From Halomontanus rarus (GTDB lineage Archaea; Halobacteriota; Halobacteria; Halobacteriales; Natrialbaceae): 64,000 nt of DNA. Positions 8,192 through 16,715 of this stretch are shown piece after piece. The stretch covers positions 3,472,001-3,536,000 of the forward strand of contig NZ_CP071597.1 in the NCBI RefSeq assembly GCF_017357405.1. The letters run 5' to 3'. The position numbers and the translations under genes are program-made. How positions within the stretch are numbered: position 1 is the first letter of the stretch; every line of letters begins with the position of its first letter. The notes below the pieces were generated by a model that worked only from the letters and a program-made list of their open reading frames with translations, was not told the DNA's origin and searched no databases.

Positions 8192-8896
8192 ATGCCAGTG
8201 ACTACGGCGGCGGCCGTCGGCTACGACGAACTCGCCGTGCTCAAGCTGCTCGCCCTCGAGGGAAGCCTCGACGGCGACGTCAAGATCTCCTGTTCCGAAC
8301 TCGCCGACCGCCTCGAGGCGTCGAACCAGACCGCGTCCCGACGACTCCAGCGACTCGAGAGCGCCGAGTTCGTCGAACGCGACACCGTCAGCGACGGGCA
8401 GTGGATCGCGATCACCGACGACGGCGAACGCGCGCTCCGATCCGAGTACGAGGACTACCGGCGGATCTTCGAGGCCGACTCCGAGGTCGAACTCGAGGGG
8501 ACCGTCACCAGCGGGATGGGAGAAGGGCGCCACTACATCTCCCTGCCGGGCTACAGTGCCCAGTTCGACGATCGGTTGGGCTACGGGCCGTTCCCCGGCA
8601 CGCTCAACGTCGATCTCCGCGAGGACAGCGTTCGCCGACGCAGCGCCGTCTCCTCGTTCGATCCGATCCCGATCGACGGCTGGGAGGACGACGAGCGGAC
8701 CTACGGCCCTGCCGTCTGTCACCCCGCGACGATCGAAACCGCCGACGGCGAAACGTACGAGGGCGCACACACCATCGCCCCCGAACGGACCCACCACGAC
8801 GACGACCAACTCGAGGTCATCGCGCCGGAGAAACTTCGGGACAGCCTCGACCTCGCCGACGGCGACCACGTGACCATCTATGTCGGAGATAACTGA
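8192..8896 (+). CDS. rbkR: RbkR: winged-helix regulator fused to CTP-dependent riboflavin kinase
   Basis: A 234-residue two-domain protein. Residues 8-90 form a winged helix with a recognition region around [18 protein letters not shown]. Residues 97-234 match archaeal riboflavin kinase, which uses CTP to make [20 protein letters not shown], the GPFPGTLNV loop and the ending [13 protein letters not shown]. This architecture is that of RbkR, a bifunctional archaeal regulator of riboflavin genes. Start ATG 8192 lies about 26 bases after the TATA-like CTTATA, so the transcript is probably leaderless; ATG 8160 upstream would lie before that box. ribB follows one base after the stop, so the two form a riboflavin operon, probably sensing flavin level. 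Confidence 0.93.
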   Translation: MPVTTAAAVGYDELAVLKLLALEGSLDGDVKISCSELADRLEASNQTASRRLQRLESAEFVERDTVSDGQWIAITDDGERALRSEYEDYRRIFEADSEVELEGTVTSGMGEGRHYISLPGYSAQFDDRLGYGPFPGTLNVDLREDSVRRRSAVSSFDPIPIDGWEDDERTYGPAVCHPATIETADGETYEGAHTIAPERTHHDDDQLEVIAPEKLRDSLDLADGDHVTIYVGDN

Positions 8897-8897
8897 T

Positions 8898-9581
8898 ATG
8901 ACCGGACGACGGGCACGCACCGAACGCGGCACGGACGCGACCGCGCTCGAGCGCGCACTCGAGGCCTTACAGGACGGCGAGCCGATACTGGTCCACGACG
9001 CCGCCGACCGTGAGGGGGAGACGGACCTGATCTATCCCGCGGGAGCGGTCACGCCGGACGCGGTCGCCCGCATGCGAAACGACGCCGGCGGCCTGATCTG
9101 CGTCGCCCTTTCCGACCGCGTGGCGTCGGCGTTCGATCTCCCATTCTACGAGGACGCGGTCGACCACCCCGCCGCGGGCGATCACGACCTCGGTTACGAC
9201 GACCGCGCGTCGTTCTCGCTGACGGTCAACCACCGCGAGACCTACACGGGGATCACGGACGCCGACCGCTCGCTGACCATCACCGAACTGGCCGAAGCGG
9301 CCGCGACACCCCGGGAGACGACGTTCGCCGACGAGTTTCGCGTCCCCGGTCACGTCCATCTCCTCAGAGCCGCTCCCGACCTGCTCGTACAGCGAGAGGG
9401 CCACACCGAACTCGGTCTCGCGCTCGCCGCGGCCGCCGACCTCCCACCCGCGGTCGTCGTCTGCGAAATGCTAGACGACGAGACCGGCGCGGAACTCGTC
9501 CCCGCCGACGCCCGCGCGTACGCCGACAGACACGAACTGGTCTACCTCGAGGGCAGCGAGATCTGCGAGCGACTCGAGTGA
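8898..9581 (+). CDS. ribB: 3,4-dihydroxy-2-butanone-4-phosphate synthase
   Basis: RibB converts ribulose 5-phosphate to 3,4-dihydroxy-2-butanone 4-phosphate and formate, giving the four-carbon unit of riboflavin. The 227-residue protein has the acidic metal-binding loop DAADREGETDLIYPA, the AGGLICVAL segment, and the C-terminal HTELGLALAAAA and LVYLEGSEI strands. Two starts are possible: ATG 8880, overlapping rbkR, or ATG 8898. The second is preferred because GGAG at 8885-8888 is well spaced as a ribosome binding site and the rbkR stop is just upstream, which suggests coupled translation. There is no fused RibA domain, as usual in archaea. Confidence 0.93.
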   Translation: MTGRRARTERGTDATALERALEALQDGEPILVHDAADREGETDLIYPAGAVTPDAVARMRNDAGGLICVALSDRVASAFDLPFYEDAVDHPAAGDHDLGYDDRASFSLTVNHRETYTGITDADRSLTITELAEAAATPRETTFADEFRVPGHVHLLRAAPDLLVQREGHTELGLALAAAADLPPAVVVCEMLDDETGAELVPADARAYADRHELVYLEGSEICERLE

Positions 9582-9661
9582 GCCGGCGACTCGACGTCAG
9601 TATCGAGACGCACTAACACGGATCGCGAACGTTCATTACAGAGGCGTTCCTCACCCCGCGT

Positions 9662-10591
9662 ATGGGATTCGACGAGATGGACGTCGACACGATCTGGATG
9701 GATGGCGAGTTCGTCGACTGGGAGGACGCACAGATCCACGTCCTCAGTCACGGGCTCCACTACGGCACTGGCGTCTTCGAGGGCGCACGCTGTTACGACA
9801 CCGAAGAAGGCCCCGCGCTCTTCCGCTGGGACGAACACGTCGAACGGCTCTTCCAGTCCGCGAAACCGTACGAGATGGAGATCGACCACTCTGCCGAGGA
9901 GATCACGGACGCCACCCTCGAACTCATCGACCGTCAGGACCTCGAGTCGTGTTACATCCGCCCGATCGCCTTCTACGGCTACGACTCGCTGGGCGTCGCT
10001 CCCGGCGACTGTCCGACCCGCACCGCCATCGCCGTCTGGCCGTGGGGAGCCTACCTCGGCGAGGACGCTCTCGAAAACGGCATCGAGGTCATGGTCTCCT
10101 CGTGGCGGAAACACGCCTCGAGTCAGATTCCGACGAACGCGAAGACCACGGGACTGTACGTCAACAGCCTCCTCGCCGGCGAGGAAGCCCGCCGAAACGG
10201 CTACGCCGAGGCGATCGTCCTCAACAAGGAAGGTAACGTCGCCGAAGGCCCCGGTGAGAACATCTTCCTCGTCCGCGACGACACGATTTACACGCCCGGC
10301 CTCTCCGAATCCATCCTCGACGGCATCACCCGCGACTCGGTCATCACGATCGCTCGCGATCTGGGCTACACGGTCAACGACACGGCCTCGCTCTCTCGAG
10401 GTGAGCTCAACACGGCCGACGAGCTGTTCTTCACCGGCTCGGCCGCGGAGGTTACTCCCATCCGAAAGGTCGACAACGTCGTCATCGGTGACGGCTCCCG
10501 CGGTCCGGTCACCGAGGAAATCCAACAGAAGTTCTTCGAAGTCGTCGAGCGACGAACCGACGAGTACGACGAGTGGTTCACGTACCTGTGA
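9662..10591 (+). CDS. ilvE: Branched-chain amino acid aminotransferase
   Basis: A fold-type IV PLP enzyme of 309 residues that exchanges amino groups between glutamate and the 2-oxo acids of leucine, isoleucine and valine. Lys161 in PTNAKTTGLYVNSL is the expected Schiff-base lysine. Glu195 in EGPGENIFLV, the HGLHYGTGVFEG segment near residue 30 and FTGSAAEVTPI near the C-terminus are family hallmarks. Length matches bacterial and archaeal IlvE. It stands alone: ribB is 80 bases upstream and a 414-base gene-poor stretch follows. D-amino acid transaminases share the fold but usually lack this exact set of motifs. Confidence 0.93.
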   Translation: MGFDEMDVDTIWMDGEFVDWEDAQIHVLSHGLHYGTGVFEGARCYDTEEGPALFRWDEHVERLFQSAKPYEMEIDHSAEEITDATLELIDRQDLESCYIRPIAFYGYDSLGVAPGDCPTRTAIAVWPWGAYLGEDALENGIEVMVSSWRKHASSQIPTNAKTTGLYVNSLLAGEEARRNGYAEAIVLNKEGNVAEGPGENIFLVRDDTIYTPGLSESILDGITRDSVITIARDLGYTVNDTASLSRGELNTADELFFTGSAAEVTPIRKVDNVVIGDGSRGPVTEEIQQKFFEVVERRTDEYDEWFTYL

Positions 10592-11005
10592 ACGACCTTT
10601 CCCTACTCACTCACCGCTGACGCGGCTCGTTTCTCGAGCGGGGGTGGCTGTCGTACCAACTGAGACTGTGTACACACCGACCGTCCAGTCCGCGGGTCTC
10701 GCTCACAGTAATAGTACGCTGCGAACCGCGCTGGCCTCGTTCGATCGAGTGTGCACTGACGTTCAGTTGCTGCTATCGTTTCGCGACGCGCGTTGCAGAA
10801 ACCGTCGGGAGCGCATCTCCACAACCGTTCGAAAATCGCTGTGCGGTTTTTGCAACTCACCGGAACCGCGGAGCGATTCGAGGCGTCGCTCTCCTCTCCG
10901 TTTTACACTGTGAGAAAGAGCGTTCCACGCTTCCGTGCCGTCGCACAATACAATCGCCGGCGATCTTTCGGCCCGTCAGACGCAATCCGACGACCGCATT
11001 CGATC
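10592..11005. other. 414-base intergenic stretch between convergent ilvE and fttA
   Basis: No gene is supported. An open minus-strand frame (10603-10860) gives a Cys/Arg-rich 85-residue translation without family character and is probably spurious. A segment at about 10793-10870 contains GTTGCAGAAACCG and a related inverted block TTTTTGCAACTCACCGG, giving an imperfect inverted repeat (GTTGCA / TGCAAC) that could be a terminator-like hairpin or a mobile-element relic. I see no strong TATA box. Confidence 0.3.
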
Positions 11006-12937
11006 TCAGAGGAACCGAAACGTCTCGAGGTTCTTCGGCGCGAACGTTCGCATGTTGAAGTCGTGATAGAGGGCGCTCGAGAGATCCTGTGTCGACCGTT
11101 CGTCCCCGTGGACACAGAGGACCTTCTCGGGGCGGGGGTTCATCGTCTTCACGAAGTCCATGAGGCCGGCGCGATCGGCGTGACCGGAGAAGCCGTCGAC
11201 GGTTTCGACGTCGAGCTTGAGCGACAGGGTCCCTCGGCCGTTGCCGTTTCGGCCGCCCGTATCGTTCGTCGGAATCTCGTCCCAGCCGCTCTGAATGCGC
11301 CGACCGAGAGTCCCCTGTGCCTGGTAGCCGACGAAGACCATCGTCGAGTCCGGATCGGGGCCGATGTGGCCGAGCCAGGACATGATCGGCCCGCCGGTGA
11401 CCATCCCGGAGGTCGAGAGGATGATGCAGGGGTCGCCGTCGGCGACCTCCTGTCGCTCCTCTTCGCCGCCGTCGATGTGGTTGAACTCCTCGGCGAGGAA
11501 GGGGTTTTCGTCCTCGTGGAAGATCCGGTCCCGGAGGTCGTCACGCAGGTACTCGGGGTAGGTGGTGTGGATCGCGGTCGCCTCCCAGATCATCCCGTCC
11601 AAGTGGACAGGCATGGACGGAATGTCGCCGCTGCGCATCGCCTCTTCCAAGACGAGCATGATCTCCTGGGAGCGCCCGACGGCGAAGGCGGGAATGAGGA
11701 CCTTGCCGCCTCGGTCGTAGGTTTCCCGAATGATCTCCTTGAGGTTCTCCTCGGAGTCCTCCTGGTCGGTCTGGTAGTCGTTGCGACCCCCGTAGGTCGA
11801 CTCCATTACGAGCGTCTCGACGCGCGGGAAGTCGTTGGTCGCGCCGTTGAACAGGCGCGTGTCCTTGTAGTGGATGTCGCCGGAGAACGCGACGTTGTAG
11901 AGGCCGTCGCCGATGTGGAAGTGCGAGACGGCGGAGCCGAGGATGTGACCCGCGTTGTGGAAGGTGAGTTTGACGTCTGGTGCGATGTCGGTGACGTCCC
12001 CGTACTCGAGCGGGATACAGTGTTTGATCGCCTCGCGGACCATCTCGGATTCGTAGGGTGGTGTGCGGCCTTCCTTGGCCGCGACGTCGAGGTAGTCCAG
12101 CGTCAGCAGACCCATGAGGTCCCGCGTGGGTTCGGTACAGTAGATCGGCCCGTCGTAGCCGTACTTGAACAGCAGCGGGATGAGGGCGGAGTGGTCGAGG
12201 TGGGCGTGGGTCAGCACTACGGCGTCGATATTCTGTGCGCCGGCGCCCAGCGCTTCGGGAACGTGCAGGTACGGCACTTCGCCCTCCGCTCCGGGTTTGT
12301 CGCCGCAGTCGACCAGAATGCGCGTTTCGGGCGTCGACAGGATGAACGAGGCCCGCCCGACCTCGCGACAGCACCCGAGCGTCGTGATTCGGACGTACTC
12401 GTCGTCGGACATCTCCTCGCGGTGGATCTGTCGACCGACGCGTTCTAAGATGTCTCGCCGGTCGTCGCGTTCCTGTTTGAGGAAGTTTCGAACGTTCGAG
12501 ACCGTCGAGGATTCGATCGGCGGCGTCCGGACGACTTCGGGCGTCCAGCCGACGCTCTTGGTAATCTCACGGAGCGTCGATCCGTGCCGGCCGATGACCA
12601 TCCCCGGTTTCTGGGCCTCGATGACGACCTCGCCGGTGTCGGCGTGGAAGTCGAGGTCAGTAATGCCCGCTTCTTCGGGGATCACGTTCATGATCTCTTC
12701 GCGGGCCTGTTCGGGTTGGGAGAGGACGCTCGGATCCGGTCGGACGGTAATGCGTTTTCGGAGTTTGCTCGCGAGTTTCCGAATGAGATCCCCCTGCTGG
12801 GCGAACTTCTTCGGGTCGCGCGTATAGACGACCAGTTCGGGTCCTTCGTACTTCACCGAGGAGACCGAGATATCGGCCGGTAACTCGTCGGTGATCTTTG
12901 CTTCCAGTTCGTCGAGTTGCTGCTCTACAGTGCTCAT
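11006..12937 (-). CDS. fttA: FttA/aCPSF1, KH-domain beta-CASP ribonuclease and termination factor
   Basis: This is the archaeal CPSF73 homologue that cleaves nascent RNA at U-rich 3' ends and ends transcription. The 643-residue protein starts with a KH-containing region (residues 1-150) with the GxxG loop VIGRHGS near 114-120. A metallo-beta-lactamase core follows, with motif 2 THAHLDHS (His244, His246, Asp248, His249), then the beta-CASP domain with ILSTSGMVTGGP, and a final histidine motif VHGDE. The C-terminus NLETFRFL matches the conserved dimerisation end of the family. It is a single-copy core gene here, flanked by intergenic DNA on both sides. Its expected sites are U-rich ends such as the one after the S-layer gene. 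Confidence 0.96.
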   Translation of the reverse strand: MSTVEQQLDELEAKITDELPADISVSSVKYEGPELVVYTRDPKKFAQQGDLIRKLASKLRKRITVRPDPSVLSQPEQAREEIMNVIPEEAGITDLDFHADTGEVVIEAQKPGMVIGRHGSTLREITKSVGWTPEVVRTPPIESSTVSNVRNFLKQERDDRRDILERVGRQIHREEMSDDEYVRITTLGCCREVGRASFILSTPETRILVDCGDKPGAEGEVPYLHVPEALGAGAQNIDAVVLTHAHLDHSALIPLLFKYGYDGPIYCTEPTRDLMGLLTLDYLDVAAKEGRTPPYESEMVREAIKHCIPLEYGDVTDIAPDVKLTFHNAGHILGSAVSHFHIGDGLYNVAFSGDIHYKDTRLFNGATNDFPRVETLVMESTYGGRNDYQTDQEDSEENLKEIIRETYDRGGKVLIPAFAVGRSQEIMLVLEEAMRSGDIPSMPVHLDGMIWEATAIHTTYPEYLRDDLRDRIFHEDENPFLAEEFNHIDGGEEERQEVADGDPCIILSTSGMVTGGPIMSWLGHIGPDPDSTMVFVGYQAQGTLGRRIQSGWDEIPTNDTGGRNGNGRGTLSLKLDVETVDGFSGHADRAGLMDFVKTMNPRPEKVLCVHGDERSTQDLSSALYHDFNMRTFAPKNLETFRFL

Positions 12938-13418
12938 AATCGCCAGATGCTCGCGTGGACTCGCCCGTCGCAGGACGCGTCGTTCGTCACGTCGGGTCCG
13001 CCGTCACACACGTCGGTTCGGGTCCCCAGCCCCGGTAGCCGGGATTCGGCCCGAAACCGGGTTCGAGGACGAGGTGCGAACCGGTCGTGAGGGTCTGGAC
13101 GGCGTCGGCCACCCCCAGTGACTGCTGAACCGAATTCGAATCGGCCCCCGAGTTCGATTTCGAACGGATGCTGGCGCTGGAGTGTTGGGCCTGCTGGCAA
13201 CGATGTCGACAGCGAGGGCCACACAGTCTGCACCATGTATCGTGTCCGATCCCGGATCATCGTGTGATATAGTCCGTGCCGTGACGAGCACGCTTCCAGG
13301 TCGTTAGTGCCTGGTCCGTGCGGGACAATTCCAGGGAGAACCCGCTTACCCGGTGCTATTCCTTGCGTGGTATAAAAGCCTTCGCAAAAGTAAGGCTCAC
13401 CGAGTGCGAACGATCGGT
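12938..13418. other. 481-base divergent intergenic region with a TATA box for the rightward gene
   Basis: No gene is supported. The clear signal is GGTATAAAAGCC at about 13368-13379, a strong archaeal TATA box roughly 45 bases before the start at 13419. This places transcription start near 13398-13402 and gives a short leader. The left part is the upstream region of fttA. The middle contains only arginine-rich shadow frames. Confidence 0.5.
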
Positions 13419-13901
13419 ATGCGACTCACACCGGCCCGCGTCGCCGACGAACGGGACTGGGTCCGATCCCGAAGCGAGACCGTCGTCCCGCTGCTCAACG
13501 AGGTTCGCGACGAACTCGGGACGGTCTTCGAGACCGACGTCGATCACGTGACCCGCGAGGACTACCGCCGCGAGGTCGACGCCGTCTTCGCCGACGGCGA
13601 TCTCGCCGTCAACGTCGCCGCACTGGTGGCGCTCCTCCGAGATCTCGACGTCGAGGACGACTACCCGGGGTTCGTCGTCGACGAAATCCTCGGCAGAGAA
13701 CTCGCCGCGACTATCGCCGGCAGCCAGCCCCTGCGGACGCTCGGCGAGGCGACGTTTCACTACGCGGACGTTCACACGCACGGGAACGAAGACGAGAACG
13801 CTGGTCTCGACGACCTCGAGGCCGCACTCGCGGCCGGGTTTCAGGAGCGGCTTCCGGGATGGAACTGGACCGAGCGGGAGAGTCCGTTTTCGGTCGAGTG
13901 A
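13419..13901 (+). CDS. Hypothetical haloarchaeal protein, 160 residues
   Basis: A soluble acidic protein with no membrane segment. It is mostly helical, with repeated Asp/Glu/Arg and a few recognisable phrases (ARVADERDWVRSR near the start, FHYADVHTHGNEDE near residue 115), but I cannot assign a family. ATG 13419 is preferred over the earlier in-frame ATG 13353 because the TATA box GGTATAAAAG (13368-13377) lies between them and would exclude the earlier start from the transcript. It is convergent with the Tat lipoprotein gene, only 27 bases away at their 3' ends. Confidence 0.7.
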   Translation: MRLTPARVADERDWVRSRSETVVPLLNEVRDELGTVFETDVDHVTREDYRREVDAVFADGDLAVNVAALVALLRDLDVEDDYPGFVVDEILGRELAATIAGSQPLRTLGEATFHYADVHTHGNEDENAGLDDLEAALAAGFQERLPGWNWTERESPFSVE

Positions 13902-13927
13902 GTCGGCGGTCGGACTCGCCCGTCAAA

Positions 13928-14515
13928 TCACGCGTCGTTCGACGATTCGTTTTCCGTTTCGTTTTCGCCGTCTCCCTCGGCTTCCGCCTGTGCCTCCATC
14001 TGCTGTCGTAACTGCTGTTGTTGCTGAATGGACGCGAACTGTTCTCCCGGGAGCAACGCGCTCATCAACCCGTCGTTGAGCGCTGTTCGCATCGCGTCCG
14101 CGTCGCCGTCGATGAGGACTGCACCGGCCTCCCCGATCGATCCTTCGACCGAGAGGTCGTCGCTCCCTTCGAGTTCGCTCTCGAGTTCCGTGGCCGCCTC
14201 CGCGCGCAACTCGAGCTGTTTTTGCTGTAGCTCCTGTTGGGCCTCCTGCTGGCTGAGGTTGCCGGACTCCATCTGTTCGCTGAGGTCCGACTGGAAGGAC
14301 TGCAACGCCTCCTGGTCGGCTTGGACCGCCGCGGTGAGCGCAGAATCGGGAACCTCGACGGTCTCGGCGTTCGCGTCTTCGTCGCCCTCTCCGTCGTCGC
14401 TTTCGTTCGGATCCTGTCCGTCGTTCAGTCCGAGACTGGAACAGCCGGCGATCGAGGCTGCCGCACCCGTTCCGGCGAGTTGCAGAAACCGTCGTCGATT
14501 ACGGAGGTTTGCCAT
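13928..14515 (-). CDS. Tat-exported lipoprotein, Gln/Glu-rich coiled-coil type
   Basis: A 195-residue secreted protein. It begins with a twin-arginine signal (NRRRFLQLAGTGAA) and a lipobox SIAGC, predicting lipid attachment after Tat export. The mature part has an acidic linker, a Gln/Glu-rich helical section (LSQQEAQQELQQKQLELRAE), a small segment around DDLSVEGSIGEAGAVLIDGD, and a second Gln run near the C-terminus. ATG 14515 is chosen because it places the twin arginine at residue 7; an ATG five codons upstream is possible. Function is unknown. Confidence 0.8.
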   Translation of the reverse strand: MANLRNRRRFLQLAGTGAAASIAGCSSLGLNDGQDPNESDDGEGDEDANAETVEVPDSALTAAVQADQEALQSFQSDLSEQMESGNLSQQEAQQELQQKQLELRAEAATELESELEGSDDLSVEGSIGEAGAVLIDGDADAMRTALNDGLMSALLPGEQFASIQQQQQLRQQMEAQAEAEGDGENETENESSNDA

Positions 14516-14641
14516 TTGCGTGTCGTACACGCAGGCCGAAACTGATACGCCCTCCGATCGATGGTCTCCCTCGTCGCGGTTCGGAATCGGGTCGATCGTC
14601 GATAGCCGGTATTCGGTCGTTTAACCCCTCAACCGCTGTCG

Positions 14642-14971
14642 TTATCGTCGACGCGTTTTGACCGCGGTTCCCGAGAGGTTGACCCACAGCATGCCCTCTC
14701 CCATCTCCTCGTAGTCGAACGTCGCGCCGACGACCGCGTCGGCACCGAGTTCCTCTGCCTCCGTCCGGATATCCGCGATCGCTTCCGTCCGACCGGTCTC
14801 GATCTTCTTCTCGTACGACCCGCTTCGGCCGCCGACGACGTCCCGGATACCGGCGGCGATGTCGCTCACGACGTTCGCACCGATGACCGCTTCGCCCGAG
14901 ATGACGCCGAGATACTCCGTCACTTCCCGCCCCTCGAGACCGTCCGTCGTCGTGATAGTGATGTCTGTCAT
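14642..14971 (-). CDS. YbjQ / UPF0145 family protein
   Basis: A 109-residue cytoplasmic protein of the YbjQ (PF01906) family. Family-like features are the N-terminal strand ITTTDGLEGREVTEYLGVI, the GEAVIGANVVSDIAAGIRD helix region, and the end ELGADAVVGATFDYEEM. Members form pentamers and are sometimes called heavy-metal-binding, without firm biochemical proof. It lies upstream of, and on the same strand as, the Tat lipoprotein gene, and is divergent from nucS with about 120 bases between the starts. Full family length is present. Confidence 0.85.
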   Translation of the reverse strand: MTDITITTTDGLEGREVTEYLGVISGEAVIGANVVSDIAAGIRDVVGGRSGSYEKKIETGRTEAIADIRTEAEELGADAVVGATFDYEEMGEGMLWVNLSGTAVKTRRR

Positions 14972-15061
14972 ACACGTCGGCGTTCGATCGATCAGTATAT
15001 GAATCTGTTGTCACGATCGTCGCGATCGAGCTCGACCGGTAGCCCGGTCTCCCGTGTCGGT

Positions 15062-15071
15062 CCGCTTATAC
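15062..15071 (+). promoter_or_regulatory. TATA-like box of nucS (CCGCTTATAC)
   Basis: CTTATA at 15065-15070 lies about 27 bases upstream of the GTG at 15095. This predicts a leaderless transcript beginning at or next to the GTG and supports that start over the in-frame ATG at 14999. Confidence 0.55.
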
Positions 15072-15094
15072 GGCCCCACGACCTCTCTCGAGGT

Positions 15095-15865
15095 GTGACG
15101 AGCAGCGAGCAGGAGACGCACGTCGTGACGCTGCAGGACCCGACGCCGGAGGCGGCTCGCGAGGCCATCGACGCTGGATTCGACCGCGAGGCGCTCGTGA
15201 CCGTCTTCGGTCGCTGCACGGTCGATTACGACGGTCGCGCGACCAGCCGACTCGAGGCGGGCGACCGCCACGTGATGTTCAAGCCCGACGGCGCGGCGCT
15301 GGTCCACACCGACGAGGGACAGCAGCCGGTCAACTGGCAGCCGCCGGGGTGCGATCACGAGGTGTTTCTCGACGCTGAGATGGCCGGAGACGGGGACGAG
15401 AGCACGCTCTGCATGCGGAGCCGCCGTTCGACGCCCGAAGAGCGGTTGCTGATCACTTTCGACCGCGTGAGGCAGGTCTCGACGTTCGCCGTCACCGATC
15501 CGAGCGAACTCGCACTCACCGGTACCGAAGCGGACCTCAAGGCCCGAATCCTCGACGAGCCCGCGCTCCTCGAGTCTGGATTCACGCCGCTGGCGACCGA
15601 GCGCGAGACGCCCGCCGGCGCGGTCGACATCTACGGCGAGGACACCGACGGTCGAACGGTCGTCGTCGAACTCAAGCGCCGACGCGTCGGCCCCGACGCC
15701 GTGGGCCAGCTGCGTCGATACGTCGACGCCTTAGAGCGCGACCTCCACGCAGACGCCGCGATCCGCGGAATTCTCGTCGCGCCCTCGGTCACCGACCGGG
15801 CGAAGCGGTTACTCGAGCGCGACGGATTAGAGTTCGTCGCGCTCGAGCCGACGGACGAGTCGTGA
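15095..15865 (+). CDS. nucS: NucS/EndoMS mismatch endonuclease
   Basis: NucS (EndoMS) cuts both strands at mismatches or acts on branched DNA, and works with the PCNA clamp. The 256-residue protein has an N-terminal DNA-binding/dimerisation domain (to about residue 125) and a C-terminal RecB-like nuclease domain. The active site is visible as GAVDIYGED followed by VVVELKRRRVGPDAVGQLRRYV, giving the D-(E)-x-K catalytic set and the Gln of motif III. The frame is open to 14999, but GTG 15095 is chosen because a TATA-like box lies 27 bases upstream and upstream translation is Ser/Arg-rich. A full mutS gene lies under 1 kb further on, on the opposite strand. Confidence 0.92.
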   Translation: MTSSEQETHVVTLQDPTPEAAREAIDAGFDREALVTVFGRCTVDYDGRATSRLEAGDRHVMFKPDGAALVHTDEGQQPVNWQPPGCDHEVFLDAEMAGDGDESTLCMRSRRSTPEERLLITFDRVRQVSTFAVTDPSELALTGTEADLKARILDEPALLESGFTPLATERETPAGAVDIYGEDTDGRTVVVELKRRRVGPDAVGQLRRYVDALERDLHADAAIRGILVAPSVTDRAKRLLERDGLEFVALEPTDES

Positions 15866-15875
15866 TCGCGATCGG

Positions 15876-16643
15876 TTAACTGCCCTTCTCGAAGGTCCAG
15901 ACCTGCGTCGAATCGCCGTCCGCGAGCGGTTCGTCGCCGAAGTCGCCTGTTACCTGCCAGTCCGCAAACGACGACGAGCGGGCCAGCAACTGGACTTCAC
16001 GTTTGGGGAGCATCGTCAGTCGCTGGCTCTCCGAGAATACGAGCGCGTCGTTCGAGTCGCGAAGTTCGTTTTCGACGGTGAACTGCTGTTCGACCTCGTC
16101 GGTAACGCTGGTTCGCGTTCTGAATACGCACGGTTCTCCCCGGTACTCGACAGATCGTTCGATCCACTCGCCGTAGGTTTCGCAGATCACGTCGAACCCG
16201 GGGACGAAGACGTCGAAGACAAACTGTCCGCCAGGGGCGAGCGCGTCGTGGACGCACTCGAGGGCGGATTCCTGTTCGTCGACGGTCAGCAGGTGCTGGA
16301 AGGCGTTGAATGGACAGATGAGGAGTTCGTACTCCCGATCGACCGCGAAGTCGGCCATGTCCGCTCGCCGGACCGACGGCGCGAGGTCCGCGTCCGCCTC
16401 CGCAGCGTTCTCGCGAAGAACCGCGAGCGCATCTTCAGAGACGTCGATCCCGTCCGCATCGATGCCGGCCCGAAGCAGCTCGAGGTAGACGCGCCCGGTA
16501 CCGCAGGCCAGTTCGAGTACCGGGTTGCCCCGTTCTCGAGCGAGAGTCACGTAGAAGTCGACGTCGTCGCGTTCGTTCGACGCGAACTGCTGGTCGTAGA
16601 ACTCGGCGAACGGCGCTCGATAGCCGTCGGCGGGTCGATCCAT
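15876..16643 (-). CDS. Class I SAM-dependent methyltransferase, substrate unknown
   Basis: A 255-residue cytoplasmic methyltransferase with a Rossmann core. Motif I is VLELACGTGRVYLELL near residues 42-57, motif II ends in an acidic residue in ADGIDVSEDAL, and the ICPFNAFQHLLT segment is motif IV-like. The C-terminal third is beta-rich (residues 160-255) and probably shapes the substrate site. It is convergent with nucS with 10 bases between stops, and lies downstream of mutS on the same strand with a 72-base gap. No substrate can be inferred. Confidence 0.85.
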   Translation of the reverse strand: MDRPADGYRAPFAEFYDQQFASNERDDVDFYVTLARERGNPVLELACGTGRVYLELLRAGIDADGIDVSEDALAVLRENAAEADADLAPSVRRADMADFAVDREYELLICPFNAFQHLLTVDEQESALECVHDALAPGGQFVFDVFVPGFDVICETYGEWIERSVEYRGEPCVFRTRTSVTDEVEQQFTVENELRDSNDALVFSESQRLTMLPKREVQLLARSSSFADWQVTGDFGDEPLADGDSTQVWTFEKGS

Positions 16644-16715
16644 GGGCGTTCGTCGAAGCGAGCCCCCAAAACGATTGTCGGAGTGTGGGTAGACCTCACA
16701 TCCCGCTACAAGCGT

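Noticed and set aside
10603..10860. 85-residue minus-strand reading frame between ilvE and fttA
   Set aside because: The translation is rich in Cys and Arg with no family or haloarchaeal acidic character, no promoter and no ribosome binding site; treated as a shadow.
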